Assembly (NCBI GenBank): GCA_021108215.1
Contig: JAIORK010000049.1
Location: forward strand, 186,001-250,000
Origin: a bacterium
GTDB lineage: Bacteria > Oederibacteriota > JAAXVQ01 > JAUVAV01
Direction: 5' to 3'
DNA: 64,000 nt
In this document: positions 17,716 through 26,714 of the stretch, one piece after another
Numbering within the stretch: the first letter of the stretch is position 1
How the letters are laid out: every line of letters begins with the position of its first letter
Notes under the pieces: model-generated
Told to the model about the DNA's origin: nothing
Database searches by the model: none
Seen by the model: only the letters and a program-made list of their open reading frames with translations
Program-made: the position numbers and the translations under genes

Positions 17716-18497
17716 GTCTTGGACCTCCTACCAGTCCTTCGCCGTCTTTTGGTTTCCTTCAATTTCCCAATAACCTCGAGATCGGCGGAATTCAATTCAA
17801 CATTTTCAAGCAAATCAGGCCGGTGCATATATGTTTGCCTCAGCTGCTGCTCACGACGCCATGCACTTAGCTTCCTGTGATTCCCGGAAAAAAGAACTTC
17901 CGGAACTTTCCACGACCGGTACTTCGCAGGCCGGGTAAAATGCGGGTAATCCAGCAATCCATCTGAAAACGAATCAAATGCCGCTGAATCATCCGCGCCT
18001 AAAACTTCCGGAAGCAACCGCACCACGGCATCCACAACCACCACCGCCGCCGGTTCGCCCCCGGTCAATACATAATCACCAATTGAGATCACACCATCAC
18101 ACAACCGGTCTTCGACACGCTGATCAACACCCTCATAACGACCACAAATCAGTGTGAATTTTTTCTCCTGCGCCAGTTGTTCCGCCATTTTTTGGTCAAA
18201 ACGTCTGCCGGTCGGCGAGAGTAGATAGACACTCCCGGTCCCGCCGTTTTTCTCCACTTTGCCCAAGGCACGTGCGATGGGTTCAACTTTCATCACCATA
18301 CCACATCCGCCGCCATAGGGTTTATCATCAACAATTCGGTGTTTATTCCTTGAAAAATCACGAATATTAATCAGGCGTGATTCAAAAAGGCCCTTCATTC
18401 TTGCACGCTTCAAAATTGATTGAGAAAAAGATGCTTCTAAAAGTTCCGGAAACAATGTAAGAATATTCACGGTCAAAGACCGTTTCCGCATCATCAT
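17712..18497 (-). CDS. trmD: tRNA (guanine-N1-)-methyltransferase
   Basis: The SPOUT methyltransferase that makes m1G37 in tRNA. Visible motifs are LTLFPELLE, DDKPYGGGCGMVM, LSPTGRRFDQ, CGRYEGVDQR, SIGDYVLTGGE and the C-terminal PHFTRPAKYRSWKVPEVLFSG. About 260 residues, with a basic C-terminal tail. Several ATGs are in tandem; 18497 is taken, overlapping the rimM stop (TGATG). It lies in the conserved order rimM-trmD-rplS. Confidence 0.95.
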   Translation of the reverse strand: MMMRKRSLTVNILTLFPELLEASFSQSILKRARMKGLFESRLINIRDFSRNKHRIVDDKPYGGGCGMVMKVEPIARALGKVEKNGGTGSVYLLSPTGRRFDQKMAEQLAQEKKFTLICGRYEGVDQRVEDRLCDGVISIGDYVLTGGEPAAVVVVDAVVRLLPEVLGADDSAAFDSFSDGLLDYPHFTRPAKYRSWKVPEVLFSGNHRKLSAWRREQQLRQTYMHRPDLLENVELNSADLEVIGKLKETKRRRRTGRRSKT

Positions 18498-19033
18498 CAA
18501 TACCCTTCCGGGATTTTCACAATCATCTTTTTTTGTTCAAGATCAATTTTCAGTATAATCTCTTTACGGGCCGGCAGCATCATTTCTTTTTTCCCGCTGC
18601 CTCTGATTTCGTAAACATCATTCGACCCTGTCTGATAAACATCGACAACATTTCCCAGAACCCGCCCTTGTTGATCTTCCACCGTAAGCCCGATGATATC
18701 ATCAATAAAATAATTATCCGGTGAAAGTGTTCCCCGCTGGACTTTCGGCAATGCCAACCAACCGTTGGTTAACCCTGCCGCCTGATTCCGGTCCTGAATT
18801 TCTTGAAATCTCAGTATAATAAAACGCTCACAGGGTCTGCTGGATACCACTGTGAGTCGTTGCGCCTTTTTTTGTTTCCCGATCCAGTGCACACACCTAA
18901 GATTTTCAAAGCGCCCGGAAACATCGCTGAGTGAAAATATTTTAACCTCGCCACTCACACCATGAGGCGCGCCGACTTTGGCGATCATCACCCATTCTTC
19001 ATCCGGCGACACTGCGATGGTTTCCTTAGTCAT
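18497..19033 (-). CDS. rimM: 16S rRNA processing protein RimM
   Basis: The 178-residue protein shows the RimM N-terminal barrel (IAKVGAPHGVSGEVKIF) and the C-terminal PRC-barrel (GNVVDVYQTGSNDVYEI, MLPARKEIILKIDLE, MIVKIPEGY). RimM assists 30S head assembly with S19. It overlaps khpA by 4 nt and is followed by trmD, the normal operon order. Confidence 0.95.
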   Translation of the reverse strand: MTKETIAVSPDEEWVMIAKVGAPHGVSGEVKIFSLSDVSGRFENLRCVHWIGKQKKAQRLTVVSSRPCERFIILRFQEIQDRNQAAGLTNGWLALPKVQRGTLSPDNYFIDDIIGLTVEDQQGRVLGNVVDVYQTGSNDVYEIRGSGKKEMMLPARKEIILKIDLEQKKMIVKIPEGY

Positions 19034-19260
19034 TCTTGAATGACTAAGGAAACCTTACTTTTAGTTTTAGTGGCTGCTGCTGTTAATAATTGCCGGAGTG
19101 CTTTGACGGTCTGGCCTTTTTGACCAATAATTCTGCCAAGATCCTCATTTGCCACTTTCAATTCTAAAACGGTCCCGTCGCCACTCGTTTGCTCAGTTAC
19201 GTGTACTGCATCAGGATTATCCACCAACGATTTTGCGATATACTCAATCAGTTGTTTCAC
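19030..19260 (-). CDS. khpA: KH-domain RNA-binding protein KhpA (YlqC family)
   Basis: The 76-residue protein carries the KH motif LGRIIGQKGQTVKALRQLL. KhpA binds RNA, often with KhpB, and is typically encoded between rpsP and rimM as here. It starts with GTG at 19260, overlapping the rpsP stop by 4 nt, so translation is probably coupled. Confidence 0.92.
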   Translation of the reverse strand: MKQLIEYIAKSLVDNPDAVHVTEQTSGDGTVLELKVANEDLGRIIGQKGQTVKALRQLLTAAATKTKSKVSLVIQE

Positions 19261-19532
19261 GCTTTCTTCTCAGCCGCTGCCAATTCTTCAGCCTTTTTCA
19301 AAACACCTTGCTTATGAAAAATCCTGTGCACCGTATCAGTTGGTTTGGCCCCACGGGATACCCACCACGCAGCCTTTTCTTCATCCAGCGTTAATTTAAT
19401 TGGTTTTTTCAAATTATCATAGGTACCAAGTTGTTCAACGCATCCCTTGGGTTTTCTGGAATCAGTTACAACAATATGCCAAAAAGGTCTGTGAACTGCT
19501 CCTCTGCGTTGAAGTTTTATAATAGTTGCCAT
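19257..19532 (-). CDS. rpsP: 30S ribosomal protein S16
   Basis: The 91-residue protein matches S16 (IKLQRRGAVHRPFWHIVVTDSR, LGTYDN, WVSRGAKPTDTVHRIF). It binds 16S rRNA and supports 30S assembly. It heads the translation operon that runs down to yraN. Two tRNA genes lie directly upstream on the same strand. An ffh gene, often adjacent to rpsP, is not present here. Confidence 0.96.
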   Translation of the reverse strand: MATIIKLQRRGAVHRPFWHIVVTDSRKPKGCVEQLGTYDNLKKPIKLTLDEEKAAWWVSRGAKPTDTVHRIFHKQGVLKKAEELAAAEKKA

Positions 19533-19576
19533 TTTTCTTAACCCACCTCTATATTAATATGTTGCATTAAATCTTC

Positions 19577-19652
19577 TGGAGCCGATGACCAGAGTCGAAC
19601 TGGTGACCCACGGTTTACGAAACCGTTGCTCTACCACCTGAGCTACACCGGC
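19577..19652 (-). tRNA. tRNA-Thr (anticodon CGT), CCA encoded
   Basis: A full cloverleaf can be folded on the minus strand: acceptor GCCGGTG paired with CATCGGC, anticodon stem ACGGT/ACCGT around loop TTCGTAA (anticodon CGT, Thr), and T loop TTCGACT. Discriminator T and an encoded CCA complete 76 nt. Confidence 0.96.
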
Positions 19653-19695
19653 CAAAAACCCATATATAAAAGGATTTCTCATCCTGTTATTTGTA

Positions 19696-19771
<76 letters not shown>

Positions 19772-19888
19772 ATGTGATTTTCACAATGCCGAAGGATTGG
19801 AAAATCAGGTTCAAAATATTAGCAAATCAAGTTTTGAATGTCAACTCAATTTCATTTTCCCACTAACGAAAACATAATCCGGCCTGGC

Positions 19889-22531
19889 CTATTGTCCATG
19901 GCATTTCTTATATTTTTTCCCGGAACCACAAGGACAGGGATCATTTCTCCCGACTTTGGGTGTCTGGCGCCGAATCGGTTCAGTTTTAACCATGCCTCCG
20001 GCTGGAATAGCCTGACTCATATCCCGGGGACCACCTGGCATTGACGGCATAACGCCAGGCACATCGGATTGTTGATACCCTGATTTTTGTGTCGGAACAA
20101 TTTCTTCCCTGGATTCTGTCCAGCGTGAAGGCATAGAAGCCCTCGGTCCTTGATCCGGATTCTGAAATGCTTGAATCTTCAACAAAAGTTGGATCAATTC
20201 CTGCTTAATCTGAAGAATCATGTCGGCAAACATATTAAAACCCTCGCGTTTGTACTCCAGGAGAGGATCTTTTTGCCCGTATGCCCTCAGTCCAATCCCT
20301 TCTTTAAGTTTATCCATATCATAAAGGTGTTCCTTCCAGCGCTGGTCCACAATCTGCAGCAGTAAGGCACGCTCCAACTGGCGCATCACGTCAGCTCCAA
20401 AAGATGTTTCCTGATCTGAAAAACCTTTCAAAACCTGCTTTTTAAACTCTTCAGCAACAATTTCCCGATTAACACCGGGGATATCTTCCTCACTCCAGGT
20501 GAATACAGCTTTATACTGCTGACCCCAGGTATGGATGGATTCCCAGTTCCATTCTTCCGGATAGATCTTTTCCGGGGTCATTTCAGGCAGTGCGTCATCG
20601 TGAATATCATCAATCATGCCCAGGATATGTTCATGCAAATCCGCGCCTTCCAGCACACGGGTCCTTTCGCCATAAATCACGGTCCTCTGCTTATTCATGA
20701 CATCATCGTACTCCAACAAGTGTTTCCGAATATCAAAATTATGCCCTTCCACAGTCCGTTGAGCCCGTTCCAAAGCTTTTGTGATCCAGGGATGCTCAAT
20801 AACCTCACCTTCCTGCAATCCCAATTTTTCCAACATCCCTCCCACCCGTTCGGACCCAAAAATCCTCATTAAATCATCCTGCAAAGAAACATAAAAACAG
20901 GATGATCCCGGATCACCTTGCCGTCCGGCACGTCCGCGAAGCTGATTGTCAATCCGCCGGCTCTCATGCCGCTCCGTACCGATAATATGCAATCCACCCA
21001 ATTCACGGACACCTTCACCCAATACAATATCCGTTCCGCGTCCTGCCATGTTGGTCGCAATGGTCACAGAACCTTTTTGACCGGCCTGTGCAATAATTTC
21101 AGCTTCCCGCTCGTGCTGCTTGGCATTTAAAACTTGGTGCGGCACACCTTTTCTTTTAAGCAATGCGGAAAGTTTTTCGTTTTTCTCAATGGAGATCGTT
21201 CCGACCAAAACGGGTTGACCCAGTTGATTAAATTCTTTGATCGCCAAAGCGACCGCCTCAAACTTTTCACGTTCTGAGCGGTAAATCTGGTCCCCCCGAT
21301 CCTTGCGCACCATAGGACGATTGGTCGGAATCACAATAACATCCAATTTATAAATATGATTGAATTCTTCCGCTTCCGTATCCGCCGTACCGGTCATGCC
21401 GCTAAGTTTGTTATAAATTCTAAAATAATTCTGAAACGTAATCGAAGCCAGCGTCTGGTTTTCCCGCTGGATACGGACATTCTCTTTGGCTTCCAGCGCT
21501 TGATGCAATCCTTCCGAGAAACGCCTGCCCGGCATCAGCCGCCCGGTAAATTCATCTACAATAATAACCTGATTATCCTGAACAACATAATCCCGATCAC
21601 GGACAAAAATAACATGCGCCTTTAAACCCTGATTGATATGGTGAAGAATTTCTACATTTTTCGAATCATAAAGGTTGCCTACATTCATAAGTTTCTCGGC
21701 ATGCGCAACGCCCTCTTCAGTCATCACTACCGTGCGGGATTTCTCATCCTTGGTGTAATCGGTTTGAGCACTTAACCGCGGGATAATTTTATCAATCCGG
21801 TAATACTTATCCGTCGACTCTTCGGTGGGCCCTGAAATAATCAACGGTGTCCGCGCTTCATCAATCAAAATCGAATCCACTTCATCGACGATACAAAAAT
21901 TCAATTTGCGTTGAACACGTTCCTCCGGATGAATGGCCATATTGTCCCGCAGGTAATCAAATCCAAATTCATTGTTGGTCCCATAGGTGATATCACAAGC
22001 GTAGGCAGCCTTGCGTTCCTGCGAATCCAGTCCGTGCTTGATACATCCAACTGTCATCCCCAAAAAACGGTAAATCTCACCCATCCCGCGAAAATTACCC
22101 GTCCCCAACGAATCGCGTTCCGCCAGATAATCATTCACCGTAATCACGTGAACGCCATCGCCGCTCAGCGCATTGAGATAAACCGGCAATGTTGCCACCA
22201 GGGTTTTTCCTTCCCCGGTTTTCATCTCGGAAATTTTCCCCTCGTGGAGTACAATGCCGCCTTTCAGCTGCATGTCAAAATGGCGCATCCCCATACTGCG
22301 CACGGAAGCTTCACGTACAACCGCAAAAACCTCTATCAACAAGTCATCCAGGGTCTCGTCAGCCTGTAACCGTTTCCGAAATTCATCGGTTTTGGATCTC
22401 AGCTGTTCATCCGTTAATTTCTGCATCTCCGGTTCCAGGCCATTGATTTGTTCAACCAATGGCATCAGACGCTTTATATCCCGCGACGATTTAGTACCAA
22501 AAAATTTAGTCAAAATTTGATTTAACATCAT
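19889..22531 (-). CDS. secA: Preprotein translocase ATPase SecA
   Basis: The 880-residue motor of the Sec pathway. It shows Walker A (MKTGEGKT, residues 103-110), [11 protein letters not shown], the DEAD-type box in [45 protein letters not shown], and a C-terminal zinc-binding SEC-C motif ([13 protein letters not shown]). Length is normal for bacteria with the C-terminal metal site. It drives preproteins through SecYEG at the inner membrane. An ATGATG pair follows AGGGAG, so 22531 or 22528 is the start. It is the authentic SecA against which the giant gene's P-loop region can be compared. Confidence 0.97.
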   Translation of the reverse strand: MMLNQILTKFFGTKSSRDIKRLMPLVEQINGLEPEMQKLTDEQLRSKTDEFRKRLQADETLDDLLIEVFAVVREASVRSMGMRHFDMQLKGGIVLHEGKISEMKTGEGKTLVATLPVYLNALSGDGVHVITVNDYLAERDSLGTGNFRGMGEIYRFLGMTVGCIKHGLDSQERKAAYACDITYGTNNEFGFDYLRDNMAIHPEERVQRKLNFCIVDEVDSILIDEARTPLIISGPTEESTDKYYRIDKIIPRLSAQTDYTKDEKSRTVVMTEEGVAHAEKLMNVGNLYDSKNVEILHHINQGLKAHVIFVRDRDYVVQDNQVIIVDEFTGRLMPGRRFSEGLHQALEAKENVRIQRENQTLASITFQNYFRIYNKLSGMTGTADTEAEEFNHIYKLDVIVIPTNRPMVRKDRGDQIYRSEREKFEAVALAIKEFNQLGQPVLVGTISIEKNEKLSALLKRKGVPHQVLNAKQHEREAEIIAQAGQKGSVTIATNMAGRGTDIVLGEGVRELGGLHIIGTERHESRRIDNQLRGRAGRQGDPGSSCFYVSLQDDLMRIFGSERVGGMLEKLGLQEGEVIEHPWITKALERAQRTVEGHNFDIRKHLLEYDDVMNKQRTVIYGERTRVLEGADLHEHILGMIDDIHDDALPEMTPEKIYPEEWNWESIHTWGQQYKAVFTWSEEDIPGVNREIVAEEFKKQVLKGFSDQETSFGADVMRQLERALLLQIVDQRWKEHLYDMDKLKEGIGLRAYGQKDPLLEYKREGFNMFADMILQIKQELIQLLLKIQAFQNPDQGPRASMPSRWTESREEIVPTQKSGYQQSDVPGVMPSMPGGPRDMSQAIPAGGMVKTEPIRRQTPKVGRNDPCPCGSGKKYKKCHGQ

Positions 22532-22649
22532 AAACTCCCTTGATTATCCTGCCAGGGTAACGTGCTCCCTCAACAACAGGTTAAAAACACCCTCGAAAAC
22601 AAGTGCTGAAAAACGACGGTTCTTTCCTGCCGGATAAGCCTGTTGATTT

Positions 22650-23849
22650 TTATTTAAGCTTGCTTCCGGCCAATGCTTTGGCAATTCTATCCAATCCTTT
22701 TTTAAGATTATCGAGAGAGGTTGCATAAGAAATACGCAGAAATTCATCCGCACCGAAACCATCTCCCGGCACAACCGCCACTTGCGCATTTTCCAAAAGA
22801 TGATCCGCCAGTTGCATGCTGGTACTGATTGTTTTGTTCCCCAGTTTTTTACCCAGTAACCCGCCGATATTCGGAAAAACATAAAAAGCCCCTTGCGGCA
22901 TTTCACAAGTAACACCGGGAATCGCATTTAATTTCCCGACCACAAATTCCCGTCTTTCTTCAAAAGACTTCTTCATTTCGCCAAATGCCGACATGGGTTT
23001 AGTCAATGCAGCCAGTGCGGCTTTCATGGAAATACTCGCAGGGTTGGAGGTGGAGTGACTTTGCAGCTTGGCAATCGTGGCAATCACCTCTTCAGGTGCC
23101 GCGATATAACCAATCCGCCAACCTGTCATCGAAAAAGCCTTAGAGACGCCATTGACCACAATTGTCCAGTCTTTGGCTTTTGGCAGGACGGCTGCCGGCG
23201 ATACATGTTTTTCATTGTCATAAATCAAGTGCTCATAAATTTCATCTGAAAGCACAATGATTTTTTTAACAATCGCCACACGCATAATATCTTTGAGTTC
23301 TTCCTCGTTATAAACCGCGCCGGTAGGATTACTCGGCGAATTAAGAATCAGCATTTTTGTTTTGGGTTTAATGCGGCGGCGCAACGTAGCTGCCGTAATT
23401 TTAAAACCGTTTTTTTCCGTTGTTTTCATAACAACCGGCTTGGCGCCGGCAAGTTTCACCGCTTCAGGATAGCTGACCCAATACGGCGCCGGAATAATCA
23501 CTTCATCGCCGGGATCCAGGACAGCCTGGCAAATATTATAAATCGAATGCTTGGCACCGCAATTAATAACCACTTGTTTCACGGAATAATCCAACCCATT
23601 CTCACGGCTTAATTTTTCGCAAACCGCTTCTTTTAATTCCATCGAACCGGAAGCTGGAGTATATTTTGTATACCCGGCTTGAATGGCTTCAATACCGGCT
23701 TTTTTAATGTAATCCGGCGTATCAAAATCCGGTTCACCTGCCCCAAAATTAATAATGTCCATTCCGGACGCTTTAAGCTGTTTGGCTTTGGAATCAATGG
23801 CCAATGTTGGTGAAGGTGATACCCGTTTCATCCTTTTAGCGATTTGCAT
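22650..23849 (-). CDS. aspC: Class I/II pyridoxal-phosphate aminotransferase (aspartate aminotransferase type)
   Basis: The 399-residue fold-type I aminotransferase shows INFGAGEPDFDTP, the SPSNPTGAVYNEEEL loop, VLSDEIYEHLIYD and the PLP-lysine segment VSKAFSMTGWRIGY, a pattern typical of AspB/AspC-like enzymes. It probably transfers amino groups between aspartate and 2-oxoglutarate, and the lysine/threonine genes nearby need aspartate. Start set at 23849 because AAGGAGG lies 7 nt upstream; a longer start at 23864 would contain that ribosome site. It is separated from trxB by 181 nt. Confidence 0.9.
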   Translation of the reverse strand: MQIAKRMKRVSPSPTLAIDSKAKQLKASGMDIINFGAGEPDFDTPDYIKKAGIEAIQAGYTKYTPASGSMELKEAVCEKLSRENGLDYSVKQVVINCGAKHSIYNICQAVLDPGDEVIIPAPYWVSYPEAVKLAGAKPVVMKTTEKNGFKITAATLRRRIKPKTKMLILNSPSNPTGAVYNEEELKDIMRVAIVKKIIVLSDEIYEHLIYDNEKHVSPAAVLPKAKDWTIVVNGVSKAFSMTGWRIGYIAAPEEVIATIAKLQSHSTSNPASISMKAALAALTKPMSAFGEMKKSFEERREFVVGKLNAIPGVTCEMPQGAFYVFPNIGGLLGKKLGNKTISTSMQLADHLLENAQVAVVPGDGFGADEFLRISYATSLDNLKKGLDRIAKALAGSKLK

Positions 23850-24030
23850 ACACGCCTCCTTCAATCTGGCTAACTATATGATTCAATAGTGCGAAAAATA
23901 TTATCATAATCATCCTGACAAGTAAAGATTCCATTCCTTATACAACTGCATTGAAAAACAAGGTTTTTATGCTAGTGATCCCCTAGAAGCCCACAGGTTG
24001 GTATTGTGAAAAAAACCGGACATGCAATAA

Positions 24031-24978
24031 TTAGATGCCGGCAGGTTGCAAATATTTATCCGCCAAAACTGCGGCAGCGGCACCTTCTCCGGCGGCGACA
24101 ATGATCTGTTTGACGATATTGTCCCGGCAATCTCCGACTGCGAAAATTCCGGGTTGAGTTGTCATGAACCGCTGATCCGTTTTTATATAACCACCCTTAT
24201 CCAGCGAAACCGTTTCTTTCACAAATCCCGTTTGGGGGGTAAGTCCGGTAAAAATAAAAACACCTTTTACCTCAATCACCTTTTCCTCTTTACCGTCGCG
24301 CGGCCCAATTGCAATACCTTGTACGCCCTGCTCGCCGCCTACAATGCGAAAAGGCACTTTGGGGGTCACCGTCTCAATCTTAGACATTTTCAATACATGG
24401 TCCTGAATAATCTGATCCGCACGAAAAGCGTCCCGCCGATGGATCAAATAGACTTTTGAGGCAAACCGGGTAAGAAATTCCGCCTCTTCCAGCGCGGTAT
24501 TCCCACCGCCGACCACGGCCACCGGAACATCCTTAAAAAAAGCACCATCACAGGTTGCACAGTAAGAGACACCCCGTCCACGAAAAGCATCTTCACCCGG
24601 AACGCCTAATTTCTTTGGAATCGCACCGGTAGCAATAATAACCGTCCGCGCGGAATAATCCGCACCCGCGCAATGAACCGTATGAACATCCCCCGGGGTA
24701 ACCTGGATCACTTGATCCAGCACAATGGGAACATTAAATTCCTGTATCTGCGTATTCATTTTCATCATTAATTCCGCGCCATTCACATGCGGCAGACCTG
24801 GATAGTTATCCACCTGCCATGTGGTGACTGCTTGACCACCCGGCGCGAGTTGTTCCAGCACCAATACGCTCCGTCCCGCCCGGATTGCGTACAACCCGGC
24901 AGTTAATCCCGCCGGACCTGCACCGATAATCACATTATCGTAAATTCGCTTCTCTTTTTCGCTCACACTTCCTCCCAT
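24031..24978 (-). CDS. trxB: Thioredoxin reductase
   Basis: The 315-residue flavoprotein has the FAD site GAGPAGLTAGLYAIRAG, the redox disulfide CATCDG, the NADPH site GGGNTALEEAEFL and the C-terminal FAVGDCRD. It reduces thioredoxin with NADPH in the cytoplasm. It overlaps trxA directly upstream. A GTG at 24966 behind GGGAGGAA is an alternative start. Confidence 0.95.
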   Translation of the reverse strand: MGGSVSEKEKRIYDNVIIGAGPAGLTAGLYAIRAGRSVLVLEQLAPGGQAVTTWQVDNYPGLPHVNGAELMMKMNTQIQEFNVPIVLDQVIQVTPGDVHTVHCAGADYSARTVIIATGAIPKKLGVPGEDAFRGRGVSYCATCDGAFFKDVPVAVVGGGNTALEEAEFLTRFASKVYLIHRRDAFRADQIIQDHVLKMSKIETVTPKVPFRIVGGEQGVQGIAIGPRDGKEEKVIEVKGVFIFTGLTPQTGFVKETVSLDKGGYIKTDQRFMTTQPGIFAVGDCRDNIVKQIIVAAGEGAAAAVLADKYLQPAGI

Positions 24979-25289
24979 ACGTTGCCGGCAACAGAAATAA
25001 TCTTTGATTTTGTACAGGCGCCGACGATCTGGTCAACCAAGCGGCCTTGCTTAAAAAACAATAATGAAGGGATTGAAAAAATCGCAAAGCGACCGGCAAT
25101 GTTCGGATTGGCATCAACATCCAGTCGCAGGACCCGAATCTTTCCCTTGTATTCCAATGAAAATTCTTCAACCACCGGCGAGAGCATACGACACGGGGTA
25201 CACCATGCAGCCCAAAAATCCACGATCACCGGAGTTTCCGATTTCAAGACTTCCGACTCAAATGTCTGGTCTGTCACATCCATATTCAT
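24963..25289 (-). CDS. trxA: Thioredoxin with WCTPC active site
   Basis: The 108-residue thioredoxin fold has PVIVDFWAAWCTPCRMLSP, DVDANPNIAGRF and the cis-Pro segment IPSLLFF. The active-site dipeptide is Thr-Pro rather than the usual Gly-Pro. Start placed at 25289, where AGGGG and GAAAGG lie upstream. The frame extends to a TTG at 25331 and would add a short CxxC (TCTDCG); I consider that less likely. It overlaps trxB, its probable reductase. A 27-bp perfect palindrome lies 24 nt upstream. Confidence 0.9.
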   Translation of the reverse strand: MNMDVTDQTFESEVLKSETPVIVDFWAAWCTPCRMLSPVVEEFSLEYKGKIRVLRLDVDANPNIAGRFAIFSIPSLLFFKQGRLVDQIVGACTKSKIISVAGNVWEEV

Positions 25290-25313
25290 CCCCTGCCTTT
25301 CACCGCAATCTGT

Positions 25314-25340
25314 GCATGTTGGTTGGCCCAACCAACATGC
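25314..25340. promoter_or_regulatory. 27-bp perfect palindrome upstream of trxA
   Basis: Two 13-bp arms (gcatgttggttgg and its exact complement) flank one central base. It sits between a possible small gene ending at 25341 and the trxA start. It could be an operator for a dimeric regulator or an RNA hairpin. No T-run follows, so an intrinsic terminator is unlikely. Confidence 0.55.
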
Positions 25341-25472
25341 TTAAATAAACAGCTTCAAAACTATATAAACAATCATTAATAACCCATAAATAATCCCCAG
25401 GACTGTCAAATGCCATTGGGGGGAGAAGTGAATTTCCCCGCACTGTTCACGATCACTTTGTTTATCAATCAT
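25341..25472 (-). CDS. Possible 43-residue single-pass membrane protein
   Basis: A short frame fills the gap between lysC and trxA. It encodes a polar N-terminus (MIDKQSDREQCGEIHF) and one hydrophobic helix near the C-terminus (LTVLGIIYGLLMIVYIVLKL). The ribosome site is weak (AAGACGG). It starts 12 nt after the lysC stop. Function unknown; it may be a real small membrane protein or chance. Confidence 0.4.
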   Translation of the reverse strand: MIDKQSDREQCGEIHFSPQWHLTVLGIIYGLLMIVYIVLKLFI

Positions 25473-25483
25473 AACCGTCTTAT

Positions 25484-26710
25484 TCACGTCAAATTGGAAA
25501 GCTTGAATTTGTCATGAATTGCCTGCAACGCTTCTTCAACACGCTCTTCTTTTAAAATGACTGAAATTTTAATTTCCGAGGTGGAGATCATCTCAATATT
25601 AATCCCTTTTTCAGACAACGCCTGAAACATAGCCGCCGCGACACCGCTGTGGGTTTTCATGCCGACACCTACCACACTGACCTTTCCTATATGTTCGTCC
25701 GCCTCAAACCCCTTTGCACCGAGTTCCTGCACCAATTGTTCCACAATGCCTTTGGCTCGAGTCAGCTCATCCTGATGAATGGTAAAGGAAATATTTGTCG
25801 TTCCTTCTTCTGAAACGTCCTGAACAATCACATCAACATTCAAATCCTCTCCGGCCAAACGTCCGAATATTTTCGCAGCAATTCCCGGCTGATCCGGAAC
25901 CCAGAGAATGGTGATTTTCGCTTCTTTTTTCGTATGGGTGACACCTGATACCAATACGCCTTCCATCTGTTCAACCTCCTCCATAATGAGAGTGCCGGAA
26001 TCAGGTTTGACACTTGACCGGACATGTAAAACAATACCGTTTTTTTTGGCAAATTCAATTGACCGGTTATACAGTACTTGCGCCCCTAAACTTGCCATTT
26101 CCAGCATTTCATCATAGGAAAGCCTCGCAAGCTTGGATGCATCCCGCACAATTCTCGGATCTGCTGTAAAAACGCCGTCAACATCTTTGTAAAATTCACA
26201 AATATCAGAATCCAAGGCAGCCGCCAAAGCAACCGCCGTTAAATCAGAACCACCCCTGCCCAGCGTTGTGATTTCTTCTTCTGCTGTTTCACCCTGAAAT
26301 CCGGCAACAATCACGACTTTCCCTAAGTGCAGCGCTTTATGAATTTTCTCTCCGCCCATTTTAACAATCCGCGCCTTATTATGAACATCATCCGTTACAA
26401 TGCCAACTTGCGGCCCGGTAAAGGAAATAGCATCGCATCCCAGCGATTTGAGTGCAATCGCCATGAGTGCGATGGATTGCTGTTCACCGGTAGCCAACAG
26501 CATGTCCATTTCCCTTTCATCGGGATACGCTGTAATCGCTCTGGCTTTGGCAATCAATTCATCCGTCATATCACCGGGCGCCGAAACAACCACCACCACA
26601 TTGCGCCCCTTTTTTTTCACTTCAACAATTCTCTGCGCAACACCTTTCATCAGTTCGGCCGATGCCAAGGTGGCACCGCCGAATTTCATGACTGTAATAT
26701 TCCCTGCCAA
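25484..26710 (-). CDS. lysC: Aspartate kinase
   Basis: The 408-residue enzyme phosphorylates aspartate, the first step to lysine, threonine and methionine. It shows VMKFGGATLAS, TTLGRGGSDLTAVALAAAL, CEFYKDVDGVFTADPRIV and two C-terminal ACT domains (ILWVPDQPGIAAKIFGRLA; VGVGMKTHSGVAAAMFQAL), the likely site of feedback control. The TTG at 26710 is taken as start because AAGGAGG lies 9 nt upstream and the length then matches the family; 4 nt separate it from apgM. Last recognised enzyme of the hom-thrC-apgM-lysC operon. Confidence 0.95.
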   Translation of the reverse strand: MAGNITVMKFGGATLASAELMKGVAQRIVEVKKKGRNVVVVVSAPGDMTDELIAKARAITAYPDEREMDMLLATGEQQSIALMAIALKSLGCDAISFTGPQVGIVTDDVHNKARIVKMGGEKIHKALHLGKVVIVAGFQGETAEEEITTLGRGGSDLTAVALAAALDSDICEFYKDVDGVFTADPRIVRDASKLARLSYDEMLEMASLGAQVLYNRSIEFAKKNGIVLHVRSSVKPDSGTLIMEEVEQMEGVLVSGVTHTKKEAKITILWVPDQPGIAAKIFGRLAGEDLNVDVIVQDVSEEGTTNISFTIHQDELTRAKGIVEQLVQELGAKGFEADEHIGKVSVVGVGMKTHSGVAAAMFQALSEKGINIEMISTSEIKISVILKEERVEEALQAIHDKFKLSNLT

Positions 26711-26714
26711 TTCC

